From Prunella strophiata (taxonomy: Eukaryota > Chordata > Aves > Passeriformes > Prunellidae), in the NCBI GenBank assembly GCA_036583965.1, contig JAZBQD010000025.1, positions 14,901,145-14,965,144 on the forward strand: a DNA stretch of 64,000 nucleotides, in the 5' to 3' direction. Below, piece by piece: positions 41,501 to 52,929 of the stretch. Positions within the stretch are counted from its first letter, which is position 1; every line of letters starts with the position of its first letter. The position numbers were made by a program, and so were the translations under genes. Below the pieces are notes generated by a model. That model did not search any database. It worked only from the letters and a program-made list of their open reading frames with translations, and was not told the DNA's origin.

Positions 41501-44500
41501 ATGGGGCAAATCCAGTCCCACAAACACCTGGCCAAGCAGAGGGACACTCACACTCGCTCCTCCAGCTTCTGCTGCTGCTCATCGTGGGCTTTCTTCAGTT
41601 TTTCCAGCTCCACTTTAATGTGATCCTGGTTTCCAAGCAACTGAGGGACAAACGAAGGGAAGATGAGGCAGAAGGCTGAGTGAGGAGAGGACAAAGTGAG
41701 GAGAACCTCGAGCTGAGCAGCGCCGTGCTGGGGGAAGCAGTGGTGCCCCCAGCAGGGCAGGAGCGGTGTCTGAGGCACAGCCCGGGCACGTGGAGGCGCA
41801 CATGTGTCGCTCTCCCGAGGGAAGCGCTCACGTTGAGAGTCAGATTCCCAGCAGGAGCCGGCGGCGGAGCCCAAGCTGGTTCTGCAAGGGCTGCAGATGG
41901 GGAGGAGGCAGGGACCATCTCTGTGCTCTCAGTTTTGGGTGCTTCATCACCCCCAGATTTCTCAAGTGTGAGAAAGAAGGGAAAAAATTCTCCTCTGCAC
42001 TCCTCTAAGCTCCTGTCTGTGTTCCCCCTGCCAGGGCATGGACCCAGGGAATCATCCATCATCCATCATCCATCCATCCATCATCCATCCATCATCCATC
42101 CATCCATCATCCATCCATCATCCATCCATCCATCATCCATCATCCATCATCCATCCATCATCCATCCATCCATCATCCATCATCCATCATCCATCCATCC
42201 ATCATCCATCATCCATCCATCATCCATCATCCATCCATCATCCATCATCCATCATCCATCATCCATCATCCATCCATCATCCATCATCCATCCATCATCC
42301 ATCCATCCATCATCCATCATCCATCCATCCATCATCCATCCATCCATCATCCATCCATCCATCCATCCATCATCCATCATCCATCATCCATCATCCATCA
42401 TCCATCATCCATCATCCATCATCCATCCATCATCCATCATCCATCCATCCATCCATCCATCCATCCATCATCCATCCATCCATCCATCCATCATCCATCA
42501 TCCATCATCCATCATCCATCATCCATCATCCATCATCCATCCATCATCCATCATCCATCCATCATCCATCATCATCCATCCATCCATCATCCATCATCCA
42601 TCCATCATCCATCATCCATCATCCATCATCCATCCATCATCCATCCATCCATCATCCATCCATCCATCATCCATCCATCATCCATCATCCATCATCCATC
42701 ATCCATCCATCCATCATCCATCCATCCATCCATCCATCCATCCATCATCCATCCATCATCCATCATCCATCCATCATCCATCATCCATCCATCATCCATC
42801 CATCATCCATCCATCATCCATCCATCCATCATCCATCATCCATCATCCATCATCCATCATCCATCATCCATCATCCATCATCCATCATCCATCCATCATC
42901 CATCATCCATCATCCATCCATCCATCATCCATCCATCCATCATCCATCCATCATCCATCCATCATCCATCATCCATCATCCATCCATCATCCATCATCCA
43001 TCCATCCATCCATCATCCATCCATCATCCATCCATCCATCATCCATCCATCATCCATCATCCATCCATCCATCATCCATCATCCATCCATCCATCATCCA
43101 TCATCCATCCATCCATCATCCATCATCCATCATCCATCATCCATCATCCATCCATCCATCATCCATCATCCATCCATCATCCATCATCCATCATCCATCC
43201 ATCATCCATCATCCATCATCCATCATCCATCATCCATCCATCCATCATCCATCCATCCATCCATCATCCATCATCCATCCATCCATCCATCCATCCATCA
43301 TCCATCCATCCATCCATCCATCCATCATCCATCATCCATCATCCATCATCCATCATCCATCCATCATCCATCATCCATCCATCATCCATCCATCCATCCA
43401 TCATCCATCCATCCATCCATCATCCATCCATCATCCATCATCCATCCATCATCCATCCATCATCCATCCATCATCCATCATCCATCCATCCATCCATCAT
43501 CCATCATCCATCATCCATCCATCATCCATCCATCATCCATCCATCATCCATCCATCATCCATCCATCATCCATCCATCCATCCATCATCCATCATCCATC
43601 CATCCATCCATCCATCATCCATCCATCCATCCATCCATCCATCCATCCATCCATCCATCCATCCATCATCCATCATCCATCCATCATCCATCCATCATCC
43701 ATCATCCATCATCCATCCATCATCCATCCATCATCCATCCATCATCCATCATCCATCATCCATCATCCATCATCCATCATCCATCATCCATCCATCATCC
43801 ATCATCCATCATCCATCATCCATCCATCATCCATCATCCATCCATCCATCCATCATCCATCCATCATCCATCCATCCATCCATCCATCCATCCATCATCC
43901 ATCATCCATCCATCCATCCATCATCCATCCATCATCCATCATCCATCCATCCATCATCCATCCATCATCCATCCATCCATCCATCATCCATCCATCATCC
44001 ATCATCCATCCATCATCCATCCATCCATCATCCATCCATCCATCATCCATCCATCATCCATCATCCATCCATCATCCATCCATCATCCATCATCCATCCA
44101 TCCATCATCCATCCATCCATCCATCCATCATCCATCCATCCATCCCATCCATCATGTGCCAATGCAGGGTTTTAAAAAAAGGATTTAAAATGAATCAAGG
44201 CATCAGCTGATCCACAAAACTCAGGAGGTGCCAGCCACAGTTGGAATCAATCCCCCTCTGCTTCCCAAGGATCCTGCAGCAGAGCCCTGCACACTCACGT
44301 TTCCTTCCAGCTCCTGCTGCTCGTGTTCAGAGGCAGCTGCATCCTCGGGCTGGTTGGGGGGGGGGGGGGGAGAGAGAGAAGGGCCTGGTAGGATTCTGTT
44401 CTCTGAGGGGGGTGGTGAAAGGCCGAGAGTCCCTTACCTTCCCCACTCTGAGAGAGTGGGTGGGTGTCACTGCCTGCTATTACTATTAAAGAGCCACATG

Positions 44501-45951
44501 GGATTGATGGCCAAGCAGGGGGCGGGGTGGCAGCGCTCCTTGGGCCAGGCGAGAGCTCTGGGTCAGCTCCTCATTCGTCATCACCTGCCAGGTCAAACAA
44601 GAAGGAAAGAACTTCTGAAATCCCCCTCTGGTCAGCACATCCCTGCTGCTCCTGGTGTGTGCTCCAGGCAGGCCCTCCCCCCCTTCCCAAACCAAGTTTT
44701 AATTTTAGTTCTGTCTCCTATGTCCAAAGATATTTGTGATTTTCTGGCTCTCATGGAAATGCACTGGCAGGCAGCAGGGTTATTCCCATGGAATGTTATC
44801 CCTCTGCCCATCCCACACACAAACCCAGAGCCCAGTGCCAGCCCTGGCACAGCTCTGCCACTAACTTATGCCGGCCTAAAGATCCATCCTAACCCCACCC
44901 TGGACCTCTGCTCAGCTCCAACCACTTCAGGATTACAGCTTTGAGCTGCTGGCCATGGGCAGCACTTTGAGCGTGCGGGCTCCACAGCACAAGGAGAAGG
45001 CCAGAGCTCCATCATTCCACCATCTCAATCCATCCAATCCATCCATCATCCATCATCCATCATCATCCATCCATCCATCCATCAATCCATCCATCATCCA
45101 TCCATCAATCCATCCATCCATCATCCATCCATCCATCCATCCATCATCAATCATCCATCCATCCATCATCATCCATCATCCATCATCCATCATCCATCAT
45201 CCATCCATCCATTAGGCAAATCAATCATCCATCCATCATCCATCCATCCATCCATCCATCATCCATCATCATCCATCATCCATCCATCATCATCCATCCA
45301 TCCCTCCATCCATCCATCCATCCATCCATCCATCAATCCATCCATCCACCATCCATCCATCCATCCCTCCATCCATCCATCATCCATCCATCATCCATCC
45401 ATCCATCCATCCATCCATCCATCAATCCATCCATCCATCCATCCATCAATCCATCCATCCACCATCCATCCATCATCCATCCATCCATCCATCATCATCC
45501 ATCCATCCATCATCATCCATCCATCATCATCCATCCATCCATCAATCCATCCATCCACCATCCATCATCATCCATCCATCCATCCATCCATCATCATCCA
45601 TCCATCCATCCATCCATCCATCATCATCCATCCATCCATCCATCCATCCATCCATCCATCCACCATCCATCCATCATCCATCCATCCATCCATCATCCAT
45701 CCACCATCCATCATCCATCCATCCATCCATCCATCCATCCAATCATCCATCTCATCCATCATCATCCATCCATCCTCATCATCCATCCATCATCCATCCC
45801 ACATCCATCCAGCCCGCCAGCCAGCCAGCAAGCAGCCAGCAAGCAGCCAGCAGCCAGCCAGCAAGCCAGCAGCCAGCAGCCAGGCCAGCAGCCAGCCAGC
45901 AGCAGCCAGCCAGCAAGCCAGCAGCCAGCAAGCAGCCAGCCAGCAAGCCAG

Positions 45952-45983
<32 letters not shown>

Positions 45984-46412
45984 AGCCAGCCAGGCCAGCC
46001 AGCCAGCAGCCAGCCAGCCAGCCAGCCAGCAGCAGCCAGCCAGAAGCCAGCCAGCCAGCCAGCCAGCAGCCAGCAGCAGCCAGCCAGCCAGCCAGCAGCC
46101 AGCCAGCAAGCAGCCAGCCAGCCAGCCAGCCAGCAGCCAGCCAGAAGCCAGCCAGCCAAGCCAGGCAGCCAGCAGCCAGTCAGCAGCCTCCCTCCATCCA
46201 TCCATCCAGCCATCCAGCCAGCCAGCCATCCATCCATCATCATCCATCCATCCATCAGCCATCCATCCATCCAGCCATCAGCCATCCATCCATCCATCCA
46301 TCATCCATCCAGCCATCCATCCATCCATCCAGCCATCATCCATCCAGCCATCCATCCATCCAGCCATCCAGCCAGCCAGCAGCCACCAGCCAGCCAGCCA
46401 GCCAGCAGCCAG

Positions 46413-46452
<40 letters not shown>

Positions 46453-46890
46453 AGCCAGCCAGCAGGCCAGCCAGCCAGCCAGGCAGCCAGCCAGCCAGCC
46501 AGCCAGCCAGCGCCAGCAGCAGCCAGCCAGCCAGCCAGCAAGCCAGCCAGCCAGCCAGCAAGCCAGCCAGTCCAGCCATCCAGCCAGCCAGCCAGCCAGC
46601 AGCCAGCAGCAGCCAGCAGCAGCCAGCAGCAGCCAGCAGCAGCCAGCCAGCAGCAGCCAGCAGCCAGCCAGCCAGCCAGCAGCCAGGTTTGGGGGGGGCC
46701 CCAGCCAGCAGCCAGCAGCCAGCCAGCCAGCCAGCAGCCAGCCAGCAGCCAGCAGCAGCCAGCCAGCAAGCCAGCAGCCAGCCAGCAGCCAGCCAGCCAG
46801 CAGCCAGCCAGCAGCCAGCCAGCCAGCAGCCAAGCCAGCCAGCCAGCCACCAGCCAGCCAGCCAGCAAGCAGCAGGCCAGCCAGCAGCCA

Positions 46891-46924
<34 letters not shown>

Positions 46925-49900
46925 GCAGCCAGCCAGCCAGCCAGCCAGGCCAGCCATCCATCCATCCATCCATCCATCCATCCATCATCCATCATCCATC
47001 CATCAATCCATCACCATCCATCCATCCATCCATACATCCATATCCATTCCCGTCATCCATCATCCATCATCCATCCATCCATCCATCCATCCATCATCCA
47101 TCCATCCATCATCCATCTCTCCAGATCACACATTCCCAGCTGGGTTCCAGTGCCTCCCCCCAGCCTGCCCACAGCTCTGTGTAGGCAGGAGTTTCAGAGG
47201 GTGCTGGAGTGCAGTGACACATTCCCAAGAGATAAAGAGGATCTGAATGAGAAAAGCTCTGTTTCAGGTGATCTGGAAGGAACACTGGGGGAATTCATGT
47301 CTCCCAGGAGGGTTTCTGTGTAGATAACAAAGCTGTGATGGGGTTTATGACTGGGGACAAGCTTGAGTAATTGTTACCATGGCAGTGAATCGGGAGGATG
47401 GGAGGCAGAGGTCATCTGAGTCATCCGTGGAGAGAATAGCTTATCAAAAGATAGCACGGGGTGGGCTGGGGGGAGCGAGGAGAAAGGAGGCTGACAAAGA
47501 GGTGAGATATACAGCTGGGAGACCTGACAGCTCCGCAGAGACAGCTCCGCTTGTTCCCGGCCCGCAGCGATCCATCTGCAGCTGTCAGCCCCTGACAATC
47601 TGATCGCAGGGGTCACAAGGACCGCTTTAGCCGAAAAAGGGGCAGTCCCCGCTTGGAGCTGGGCTTCCCTGCCTTTGCTGAGCTCCCGAGCCTGGCGCGG
47701 CTCCAGGGAAAACCCCGGCCTGGAAGGAGCCCCGAGCGCCTTTGGGTCCCCTCGGGGCTGCCGCCGCAGCCGCCGCGAGCCCGGGGGACAAAAGGAGAAG
47801 GAAGCGGAGAGCGAGGAAAGGTCAGAGCCTTGAAAAGGAAGAATTTACAGCGAGTCCGAACACAGGCACCGAGTGCCTGCCTGGCATCTCCTGCGAGGCG
47901 CTTCCCCAGGGCTGGGCAGGGCCGCTGCTGCGGCCGGGGCGGGCGGTGCGCGGAGCCCGCGGACAATGGAGCCGCCACAGCCCGGGGCTCCGGCTGCTCC
48001 CGGCCAAGGGGCCGGGAATGAGCTCGCCGAGCCGCTCCTGCGCCAAGCAGCCATGACAACATATTGGCAAGGTCACAAGTAGCACTTGTAATTGGGAATG
48101 TGTAAAAGGTTCATTGTCTCCCCCAGAGGAGCGCCGGGGAAGGGGAGGGGGCAGAACCGCAGGCTGCTTTTCCCATTTCCTTTGGGAAAGTCCGCACTGG
48201 GAAAATAATGAGCAAGAGGCCCATGGCACGACAAGTCCCAGGCTGCCAAGTCGGAGCCTCTCTGGCTTCAGGCAGGGATTTTTGGGAGTCGGAGCCAAGG
48301 AACTGGGGTAAACTCCTCGGCACATGGAGGACATCCAAGGAATTCACCTCTGGCTTCTGGCCCTGCTTCAGCACTTCTTGGAGCAACCTGGCCTAGGGGA
48401 AGGTGTCCCGTGGCAGGGGTGGAATGAGATGGGCTTTAAATTCCCTCCACCCCAAAGCATTCCTTGACTCTATGGTTCCTCAGGATGCTGTCTGGCACAG
48501 AACTGAATCCACGTGCTTCAACTCTCTGATCCATCCCAGGATCCATGTGAAAACAGTGTGTCATTACCTCTAACCTGCTAAACCCATCGTTTAGAGATGT
48601 CAGCTGCCTGAAAATCCAGTATTTGACAAACACATTGCACGCCCCTGGGGACAAGAAGCAGCTGAGAGTGCTGATGGCTGAGCTGTTCTCCCCGAGCCCG
48701 GGGGCAGAGCTGCTCTGCCTCGTGTTCCCGCGGGGTCGCAGGGTGGGATCACCCCCTGCAGGAGCTGAGTTCTCCTCCTTGGGAGAAACTCCCATTTCTC
48801 AGCTTCTGGGAGACAAAACGGTCTCTCCACAAGGGTCACCAACTCACGGGTATCATTATCCTGCTCTGCCAGAGCCCATCCACACACACTGGACCAGAGC
48901 AGCGTTCCTGCTGCACATCTTCCCAGCACAGCTCGCATGGAAATCCAGGTCATTGAGCTGAGGCAGCCAAACTATCCGCTGGGGGAGGGAGGGAGGGAGC
49001 AGGAGCGTGTCAGTCATTCCATCCGATTCAAAAAGAAGGAGAAGAGGGAGGGGGGAGAAGGAGGGGACAGAGGAAGGACTGCTGAAGTAGCCAAAGAAAT
49101 ACACAAATCCGGCTCCAAAAGCCTCTGGTTAATCATTGCTGGGCTAGCAGTCAGCGGGAAGGTGTCTGTCCTTTAGGGACCATCAGAAACTTGCTTCGAT
49201 TCGCTGTTTTATAAACTTGTCGACCTGAAAGCTGCCAGGCCCCTTCCCGCCGCCCGAAATGAGAGCGGCTCCAATCCGTTCACGTGCAGGCTGCGCAAGC
49301 CAAGCAGAAAAAAGGGAAACAAAGCGCGCTGGCAGCGCGGAGGGACCGGCCCCGGGCAGCCCCGCCGTGACCTCCGGGCAGCGCCGTGGGGCCGCCGGGG
49401 GAGCGGGGGGCTCTGCCCGCGGGGTGCCGGGGGAGCCGCGGGTCAGCACAGCCCTGTCCCCAGCCTGTCCCCAGCCTGTCCCCATCTCTGTCCCCAGCCC
49501 TGTCCCCATCTCTGTCCCCAGCCCTGCCCTCAGCCCTGTCCCCAGCTCTGTCCCCAGCTCTGTCCCCATCTCTGTCCCCAGCCCTGTCCCCAGCCTGTCC
49601 CCAGCCTGTCCCCATCTCTGTCCCCAGTCCTGTCCCCAGCCTGTCCCCAGCCTGTCCCCAGCCCTGTCCCCAGCCTGTCCCCAGCCTGTCCCCAGCCCTG
49701 TCCCCAGCCTGTCCCCAGCTCTGTCCCCATCTCTGTCCCCAGCTCTGTCCCCAGCCTGTCCCCAGCCTGTCCCCATCTCTGTCCCCAGCTCTGTCCCCAG
49801 CCCTGTCCCCATCTCTGTCCCCAGCTCTGTCCCCAGCTCTGTCCCCAGCCTGTCCCCATCTCTGTCCCCAGCTCTGTCCCCAGCCTGTCCCCATCTCTGT

Positions 49901-51878
49901 CCTCAGCCTGTCCCCATCTCTGTCCCCATCTCTGTCCCCAGCCTGTCCTGCTGCCAGGGCAGGTCTGCAGGAGCTGTGTGACATCAAATCCCTGGGGACA
50001 ATCCCATAGCCAGGCTGTGCCTGTCCCAGCTCAGAGGCTGGACATGTCCTGGCCGTGTGTGCCACCCTGAGCCCCCCTGGGCTGGGCTGAGCTCAGTGTG
50101 GGCAGCAGGAGGGGGGATTCTGCCCCCTCAGGTGAGACCCCACCTGCAGAGCTGCCCCAGCCCTGGGGCCAACAGCAGCAGGACCTGGAGCTGCTGGAGA
50201 GAGCTCAGGGGAGCCCATGGAGATGCTCCAAGGGCTGGAGCCCCTCTGCTCTGGAGCCAGGCTGGGAGAGCTGGGGGTGCTCACCTGGAGAGGAGAAGGC
50301 TCCAGAGACACCTCAGAGCCCCTTGCAGGGCCTAAAGGGGCTCCAGGAGAGCTGGAGAGGGACTGGGGACAAGGGATGGAGGGACAGGACACAGGGAATG
50401 GCTTCCACTGCCAGAGGGCAGGGCTGGATGGGATATTGGGAATTAGGAATTGTTCCCTGGGAGGGTGGGCAGGCCCTGGCACAGGGTGCCCAGAGCAGCT
50501 GTGGCTGCCCCTGGATCCCTGGCAGTGCCCAAGGCCAGGCTGGATGGGGCTTGGAGCAGCCTGGGACAGTGGAAGGTGTCCCTGCCATGGCAGGGGTGGC
50601 ACTGGATGGTTTTTGTGGACTTGGTGCCATTTAAGAGGTCCCTCAACAAGAACCTCGGTACAACTGGGTGAGAACTGAACTGGACCTGAGCTGTGGTGAG
50701 GATGCACAAATGAAAGCCAAGCAAGGCACCTGCACAGCAGAGACCCTGAGGTGGGGCTGGACCTGTGGGATGCCCCCTGCGATGAGCTCTGGCACGAACC
50801 CTGCAGCCCCTCTCACCTCCTTGTCCAGCTCCCTGCCCAGGGCCAGGTAATTGCTCTTCAGGATGATGAACTCCTCCCCCAGCTCCTGCCGGCCGCTCCG
50901 CAGGGCGCGCAGGCGCTCCCGCAGCGCATCCCGCTCCTGGCGCAGCGCGGCGCTGCCCTGCTCCAGCTCCTGCAGCCGCCTCTCCAGCGCCTGCATCTGC
51001 ACGGGGACAGCGGGGTCACACACCCCGGCACGGCCGGGGACAGCGGGGTCACACACCCCGGCACGGCCGGGGACAGCAGAGTCACACCGGCACGGCCAGC
51101 AGCAGAGCAGGAGAGGATTCCATGAGAGATCCTCGGGATCTGGGCTGCTGGGGGGAATTCAGCTCCCTCTAAAGCCAGGGGAAGATGGCAGGCAGGGTGA
51201 AGGGGGGTGTGTTGGGAGGTGCAGAGCTGGGTGGAGGCACTGGCAGGGATGAAAGTGGCTGTTCCCAAACTGGGTACCATCATTTTCAGCTGGAAGTTCT
51301 CTGTCTCATAACGCTCCTTCATTTTGTTGGTCTCGATCTGGAGATCTACAAGGTCTTTGGAAATCTGGAGAGACAAAGTTGGTGAAGGCCATGGATGGAT
51401 TCTGAGGCCGAGGTGATGTTTGAGCACAACACATCCCCCCCAGAAGGAGGAATTCTCCCCACATCTCCCACTGTGGATCTACTGGCCATCACAACTCAAC
51501 TCCCAAAGTTTTACCTTCAGTTTTTCCTCTTCACTGAGGACCACCCTGGCTGGGAAGTCTGTCCTGGAGCCAGGCAGCTTCCCCATCTCCTCCCGTGGGT
51601 CTCCAGGCTGGTGCATCTCCTGGTTCCTGTCCTCCAGCTGCTCCTGGAGGCACAGAGCAGCTCCAGCTGAGCCCTGCTCCCCCCCTGCCCCCAGAGCTCA
51701 GCACATCCAGAGCCTCAACAAATCCCAGCCAGGCCTTCCAGCAGCCATTTCCCCCCTGGGGTCAGCATTTCCAGAGTGCTGGTTCCATGAGCTGGGGAGG
51801 GGCTGCAGACCTTCCATGCCTGGATTTTCAGGCAGCAATACTCACACTCTCATTCTCTGCAATAACTCCAAGATCCAT
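38517..51878 (-). CDS. CCDC78: CCDC78, coiled-coil domain-containing protein 78
   Basis: Minus strand. Probable exons in order: 51,878-51,846 ([14 protein letters not shown]), 51,643-51,515, 51,364-51,278, 50,996-50,817, 44,584-about 44,498 (donor unsure), 44,349-44,299, 41,960-41,832, 41,640-41,552, 40,864-40,786, 40,360-40,235 and 39,499-39,207. A likely 3' exon begins at 38,670. Phases fit at all supported junctions. [40 protein letters not shown] and [19 protein letters not shown] match human CCDC78 (ISKELVDIQ, QGQLRQAEAENARLQLQLK, REQQLARAARSYHKRL). Nearly all of it is predicted coiled coil, with a Pro/Ala-rich insert (43 residues, 41.9 kb exon). Known role: deuterosome-driven centriole amplification in multiciliated cells, and human variants cause a congenital myopathy. 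Odd: in-exon 27-bp repeats, and a 3' end cut by the AT-rich block. Exons between 38.7 and 39.1 kb are not resolved. Confidence 0.86.
39373..39487 (-). repeat. 27-bp coding repeat inside a CCDC78 exon, four copies
   Basis: Four perfect copies of a 27-bp unit encode SKASSVTGP each time, between NYMD and the conserved [13 protein letters not shown] segment. The unit is nine codons long, so copy-number change keeps the frame. Human CCDC78 has no such repeat at this place as far as I recall. Confidence 0.93.
39500..39780 (+). mobile_element. CR1 LINE 3' fragment in a CCDC78 intron
   Basis: Shows GGAATGGCTTCCCACTGGG, ATTGTTCCCTGGGAGGGTGG, GTGCCCAGAGCAGCTGTGGC and the tail AACCCATTCCATGATTCTAT. It stands right beside the acceptor of the 39,207-39,499 exon, on the strand opposite to CCDC78, and supplies none of the coding sequence. 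Confidence 0.94.
39895..40195 (+). mobile_element. CR1-type LINE 3' fragment, different subfamily
   Basis: Features AGAGGAGGGTGCCAGTATGG, GGCTGGAAAGGTTCTTCATC, CAGAGGGTGCTGGGCACTGC and the end GATATTCCATGATTCTGTGG. The middle differs from the other copies in the window, indicating another CR1 subfamily. It lies directly next to CCDC78 exon 40,235-40,360. Confidence 0.88.
40905..41065 (+). mobile_element. Short CR1 LINE 3' end
   Basis: Contains GTTCAAGGCCAGGCTGGACA, GGGACAGTGGAAGATGTCTC and the tail GGTTCTGTGATTCTCC. Only the last 160 bases of the element remain, in a CCDC78 intron. Confidence 0.9.
42046..44150. repeat. (CCAT)n array with ATC trinucleotide steps, 2.1 kb
   Basis: Irregular alternation of CCAT (4 bp) and CATCAT (7-bp steps) over 2.1 kb in the CCDC78 intron between the 44.3- and 41.9-kb exons. 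The plus-strand open frames of up to about 800 codons (Ser/Ile/His/Pro only) are artefacts of a repeat without stop codons. Confidence 0.98.
44600..45029. other. CCDC78 intron, unique sequence
   Basis: Ordinary sequence between CCDC78 exon 44,498-44,584 and the next tandem array. No exon, RNA or mobile element is recognised. Confidence 0.45.
45030..45810. repeat. (CCAT)n array with TCAT and CCACC variants
   Basis: CCAT repeats broken by CATCAATCC, CATCCACC and CATCCCTCC variants. Copies of a longer block with CATCAATCCATCCATCCACC appear at about 45,330, 45,450 and 45,540, so blocks of the array have themselves been duplicated. In CCDC78 intron 4. Confidence 0.96.
45811..46190. repeat. (CCAG)n / (CAGCAGC) array, first block
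   Basis: The tetramer changes from CCAT to CCAG at about 45,810, with AGCAGC and AAGCC steps. It borders CCAT repeats on both sides with no unique sequence between. The minus-strand translation is rich in Trp, Leu, Ala, Gly and Cys and is not a protein. Confidence 0.96.
46191..46369. repeat. Mixed CCAT/CCAG block
   Basis: Single CCAG units are interspersed in CCAT repeats (e.g. CCATCCAGCCATCATCC), marking the boundary between two CCAG blocks. Confidence 0.93.
46370..46950. repeat. (CCAG)n / (CAGCAGC) array, second block
   Basis: CCAG tetramers with CAGCAG steps, interrupted once by AGGTTTGGGGGGGGCCCC at 46,684-46,701. It has the same overall structure as the first CCAG block. Confidence 0.96.
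46951..47125. repeat. (CCAT)n block closing the compound array
   Basis: Pure CCAT repeats return at 46,953 and fade out near 47,125, with a few CAATCC and TATCCATTCCCG interruptions. Confidence 0.94.
47373..47386 (+). promoter_or_regulatory. RFX X-box-like site
   Basis: GTTACCATGGCAGT matches the X-box consensus GTNRCCATGGYAAC except in the last two bases. It stands within CCDC78 intron 4, about 150 bases upstream of a CpG-rich stretch. A weaker copy, CCATGACAAC, lies at 48,051-48,060. Confidence 0.45.
47440..47455. promoter_or_regulatory. Paired, inverted GATA motifs
   Basis: CTTATCAAAAGATAGC contains TGATAAG on the minus strand and AGATAG on the plus strand, separated by a few bases. Both fit WGATAR. 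A regulatory role is inferred only from the pairing and the nearby CpG-rich region. Confidence 0.35.
47530..48075. promoter_or_regulatory. CpG-rich candidate promoter inside the large CCDC78 intron
   Basis: CpG-dense sequence bounded by ordinary DNA. It includes a short open frame with a good Kozak context (listed separately), and X-box- and GATA-like words on its left. It could drive an alternative CCDC78 transcript from the downstream exons or an unannotated plus-strand transcript. Confidence 0.4.
47966..48082 (+). CDS. Possible short ORF or first coding exon (38 aa), unrecognised
   Basis: ACAATGGAG gives a strong start context (A at -3, G at +4) inside the CpG-rich stretch. The frame begins [17 protein letters not shown], continues [17 protein letters not shown] and stops at 48,080-48,082. 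CAAG-GTCACAAG near the end might serve as a weak donor. I do not recognise the product. The frame may be fortuitous. It is on the strand opposite to CCDC78. Confidence 0.2.
   Translation: MEPPQPGAPAAPGQGAGNELAEPLLRQAAMTTYWQGHK
48357..48480 (+). mobile_element. Short CR1 LINE 3' end
   Basis: AGCAACCTGGCCTAGGGGAA, GGTGGAATGAGATGGGCTTT and the tail CATTCCTTGACTCTATGGTT. A degraded 3' terminus only, in CCDC78 intron 4. Confidence 0.8.
48481..49440. other. CCDC78 intron, no exon recognised
   Basis: Mixed composition, with a purine-rich stretch at 48,979-49,070 (GGGAGGGAGGGAGGGAGC, AAAAAGAAGGAGAAGAGGG) and CpG enrichment from about 49,245 to 49,440. I find neither a coding exon nor an RNA gene. 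Confidence 0.4.
49441..49955. repeat. 11-17-bp minisatellite (CTGTCCCCAGC/CTGTCCCCATCT)
   Basis: About 40 copies of CTGTCCCC followed by AGC, AGCC, AGCT or ATCT. The two main modules, ending in AGC and in ATCT, are mixed in no simple order. It lies in CCDC78 intron 4. The Asp/Gly/Thr-rich minus-strand frames are artefacts. Confidence 0.97.
50110..50625 (+). mobile_element. CR1 LINE 3' fragment, longest plus-oriented copy
   Basis: Runs through GAGACCCCACCTGCAGAGC, CAGCAGGACCTGGAGCTGC, GGAGCCAGGCTGGGAGAGC, GGAATGGCTTCCACTGCCAG and GGGCAGGCCCTGGCACAGGG to TGGCACTGGATGGTTTTT. It retains about 500 bases of the element's end. It borders CCDC78 exon 50,817-50,996 without overlapping it. Confidence 0.93.
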
Positions 51879-52319
51879 GTGCTCAGGGGCTCTGCAGGGC
51901 TGGCCAGGCAGCGACTCAGAAGCCAAGGAAAGCTCTCCAAGGAACTTCTGCCAGCACTGTTGCTACCAACTCTGGTTACCAGAGGCTTCCACCTGGGTTT
52001 TAAGGTGGCTCCAAAGCTTACAGCCAGCCTGGGAGCTGCTGGAGGGAAAGCAGTGGCACTTCCCAGGAGGATCCTGCATTCCCAGCTCAGCCCACAGCAG
52101 AGACTGGAACAAGCAGCTCAGGAACAGCCAGGGCAGGCAGGGAGGGGGTCCCAGCCCCTGTGTGGACCATTCCCAAACCTGGCTGCAGGGATGGCCTCCA
52201 TCTCCAGTGCAGGGATATTCCAGTGCTTTAGGGGCTGACAAGAGAGAGGGAGAGGGACTTTTTACAGTGATAGGGCTGACAGTGACAGGACAAGGGGGAA
52301 GGTTTTAAAGTAAGAGAGG

Positions 52320-52590
52320 AGAAAATGAGAATTAATAAAGAGCAGGGATGGATGGGATATTGGGAATTAGGAATTGTTCCCTGGGAGGGTGGGCAGGCCC
52401 TGGCACAGGGTGCCCAGAGCAGCTGTGGCTGCCCCTGGATCCCTGGCAGTGTCCCAGGCCAGGCTGGATTGGGGCTTGGAGCAGCCTGGGACAGTGGAAG
52501 GTGTCCCTGCCAATGGCAGGGGTGGAATGGGATGAGCTTTAAGGTCCCTTCCCACCCAACCCATTCCATGATTCTGTGATTCCAAGATCT
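52320..52590 (+). mobile_element. CR1 LINE 3' fragment
   Basis: GGGATATTGGGAATTAGGAA, GTGCCCAGAGCAGCTGTGGC, GGTGGAATGGGATGAGCTTT and a well-preserved tail, CATTCCATGATTCTGTGATT. It lies upstream of the CCDC78 start codon. Confidence 0.95.
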
Positions 52591-52929
52591 GATTAACCCA
52601 ATAATTAACCCCCTAAACCAACCACCTGCTCCAAGCCCATCCCATGGTATCTGATTTTCTTCCAGCAAACTTGCTCTTGATCCCTGCAGCCCTTGAACCT
52701 CCTGTGCCAGTCAGCTGCTCCAGAGGTCCCAGCATCTCTGAGTTCTGGGTGCAGAACTTTCCCAATTCACCCCTTCACATCAGAGCTGCTGTGTGGAAAA
52801 AGATGTTTTAAAGCAAAGCATGCACTGAAACAAGCCTGGATTAGCCCAGACAGTGCCAAACCTGGGTTGTGCTGGTCTGGTGCTGCTGCTGGCTCCACAC
52901 TGGGACCTGCCAGGCTGGAATGGGACAAA

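Noticed and set aside
41680..44188. Ser/Ile/His/Pro open frame of 831 codons
   Set aside because: Simple CCAT repeat. The true coding strand here is minus (CCDC78), and the repeat is intronic.
45762..46995. Trp/Leu/Ala/Gly-rich hydrophobic frames that look like membrane proteins
   Set aside because: Translation of CCAG repeats in several overlapping frames.
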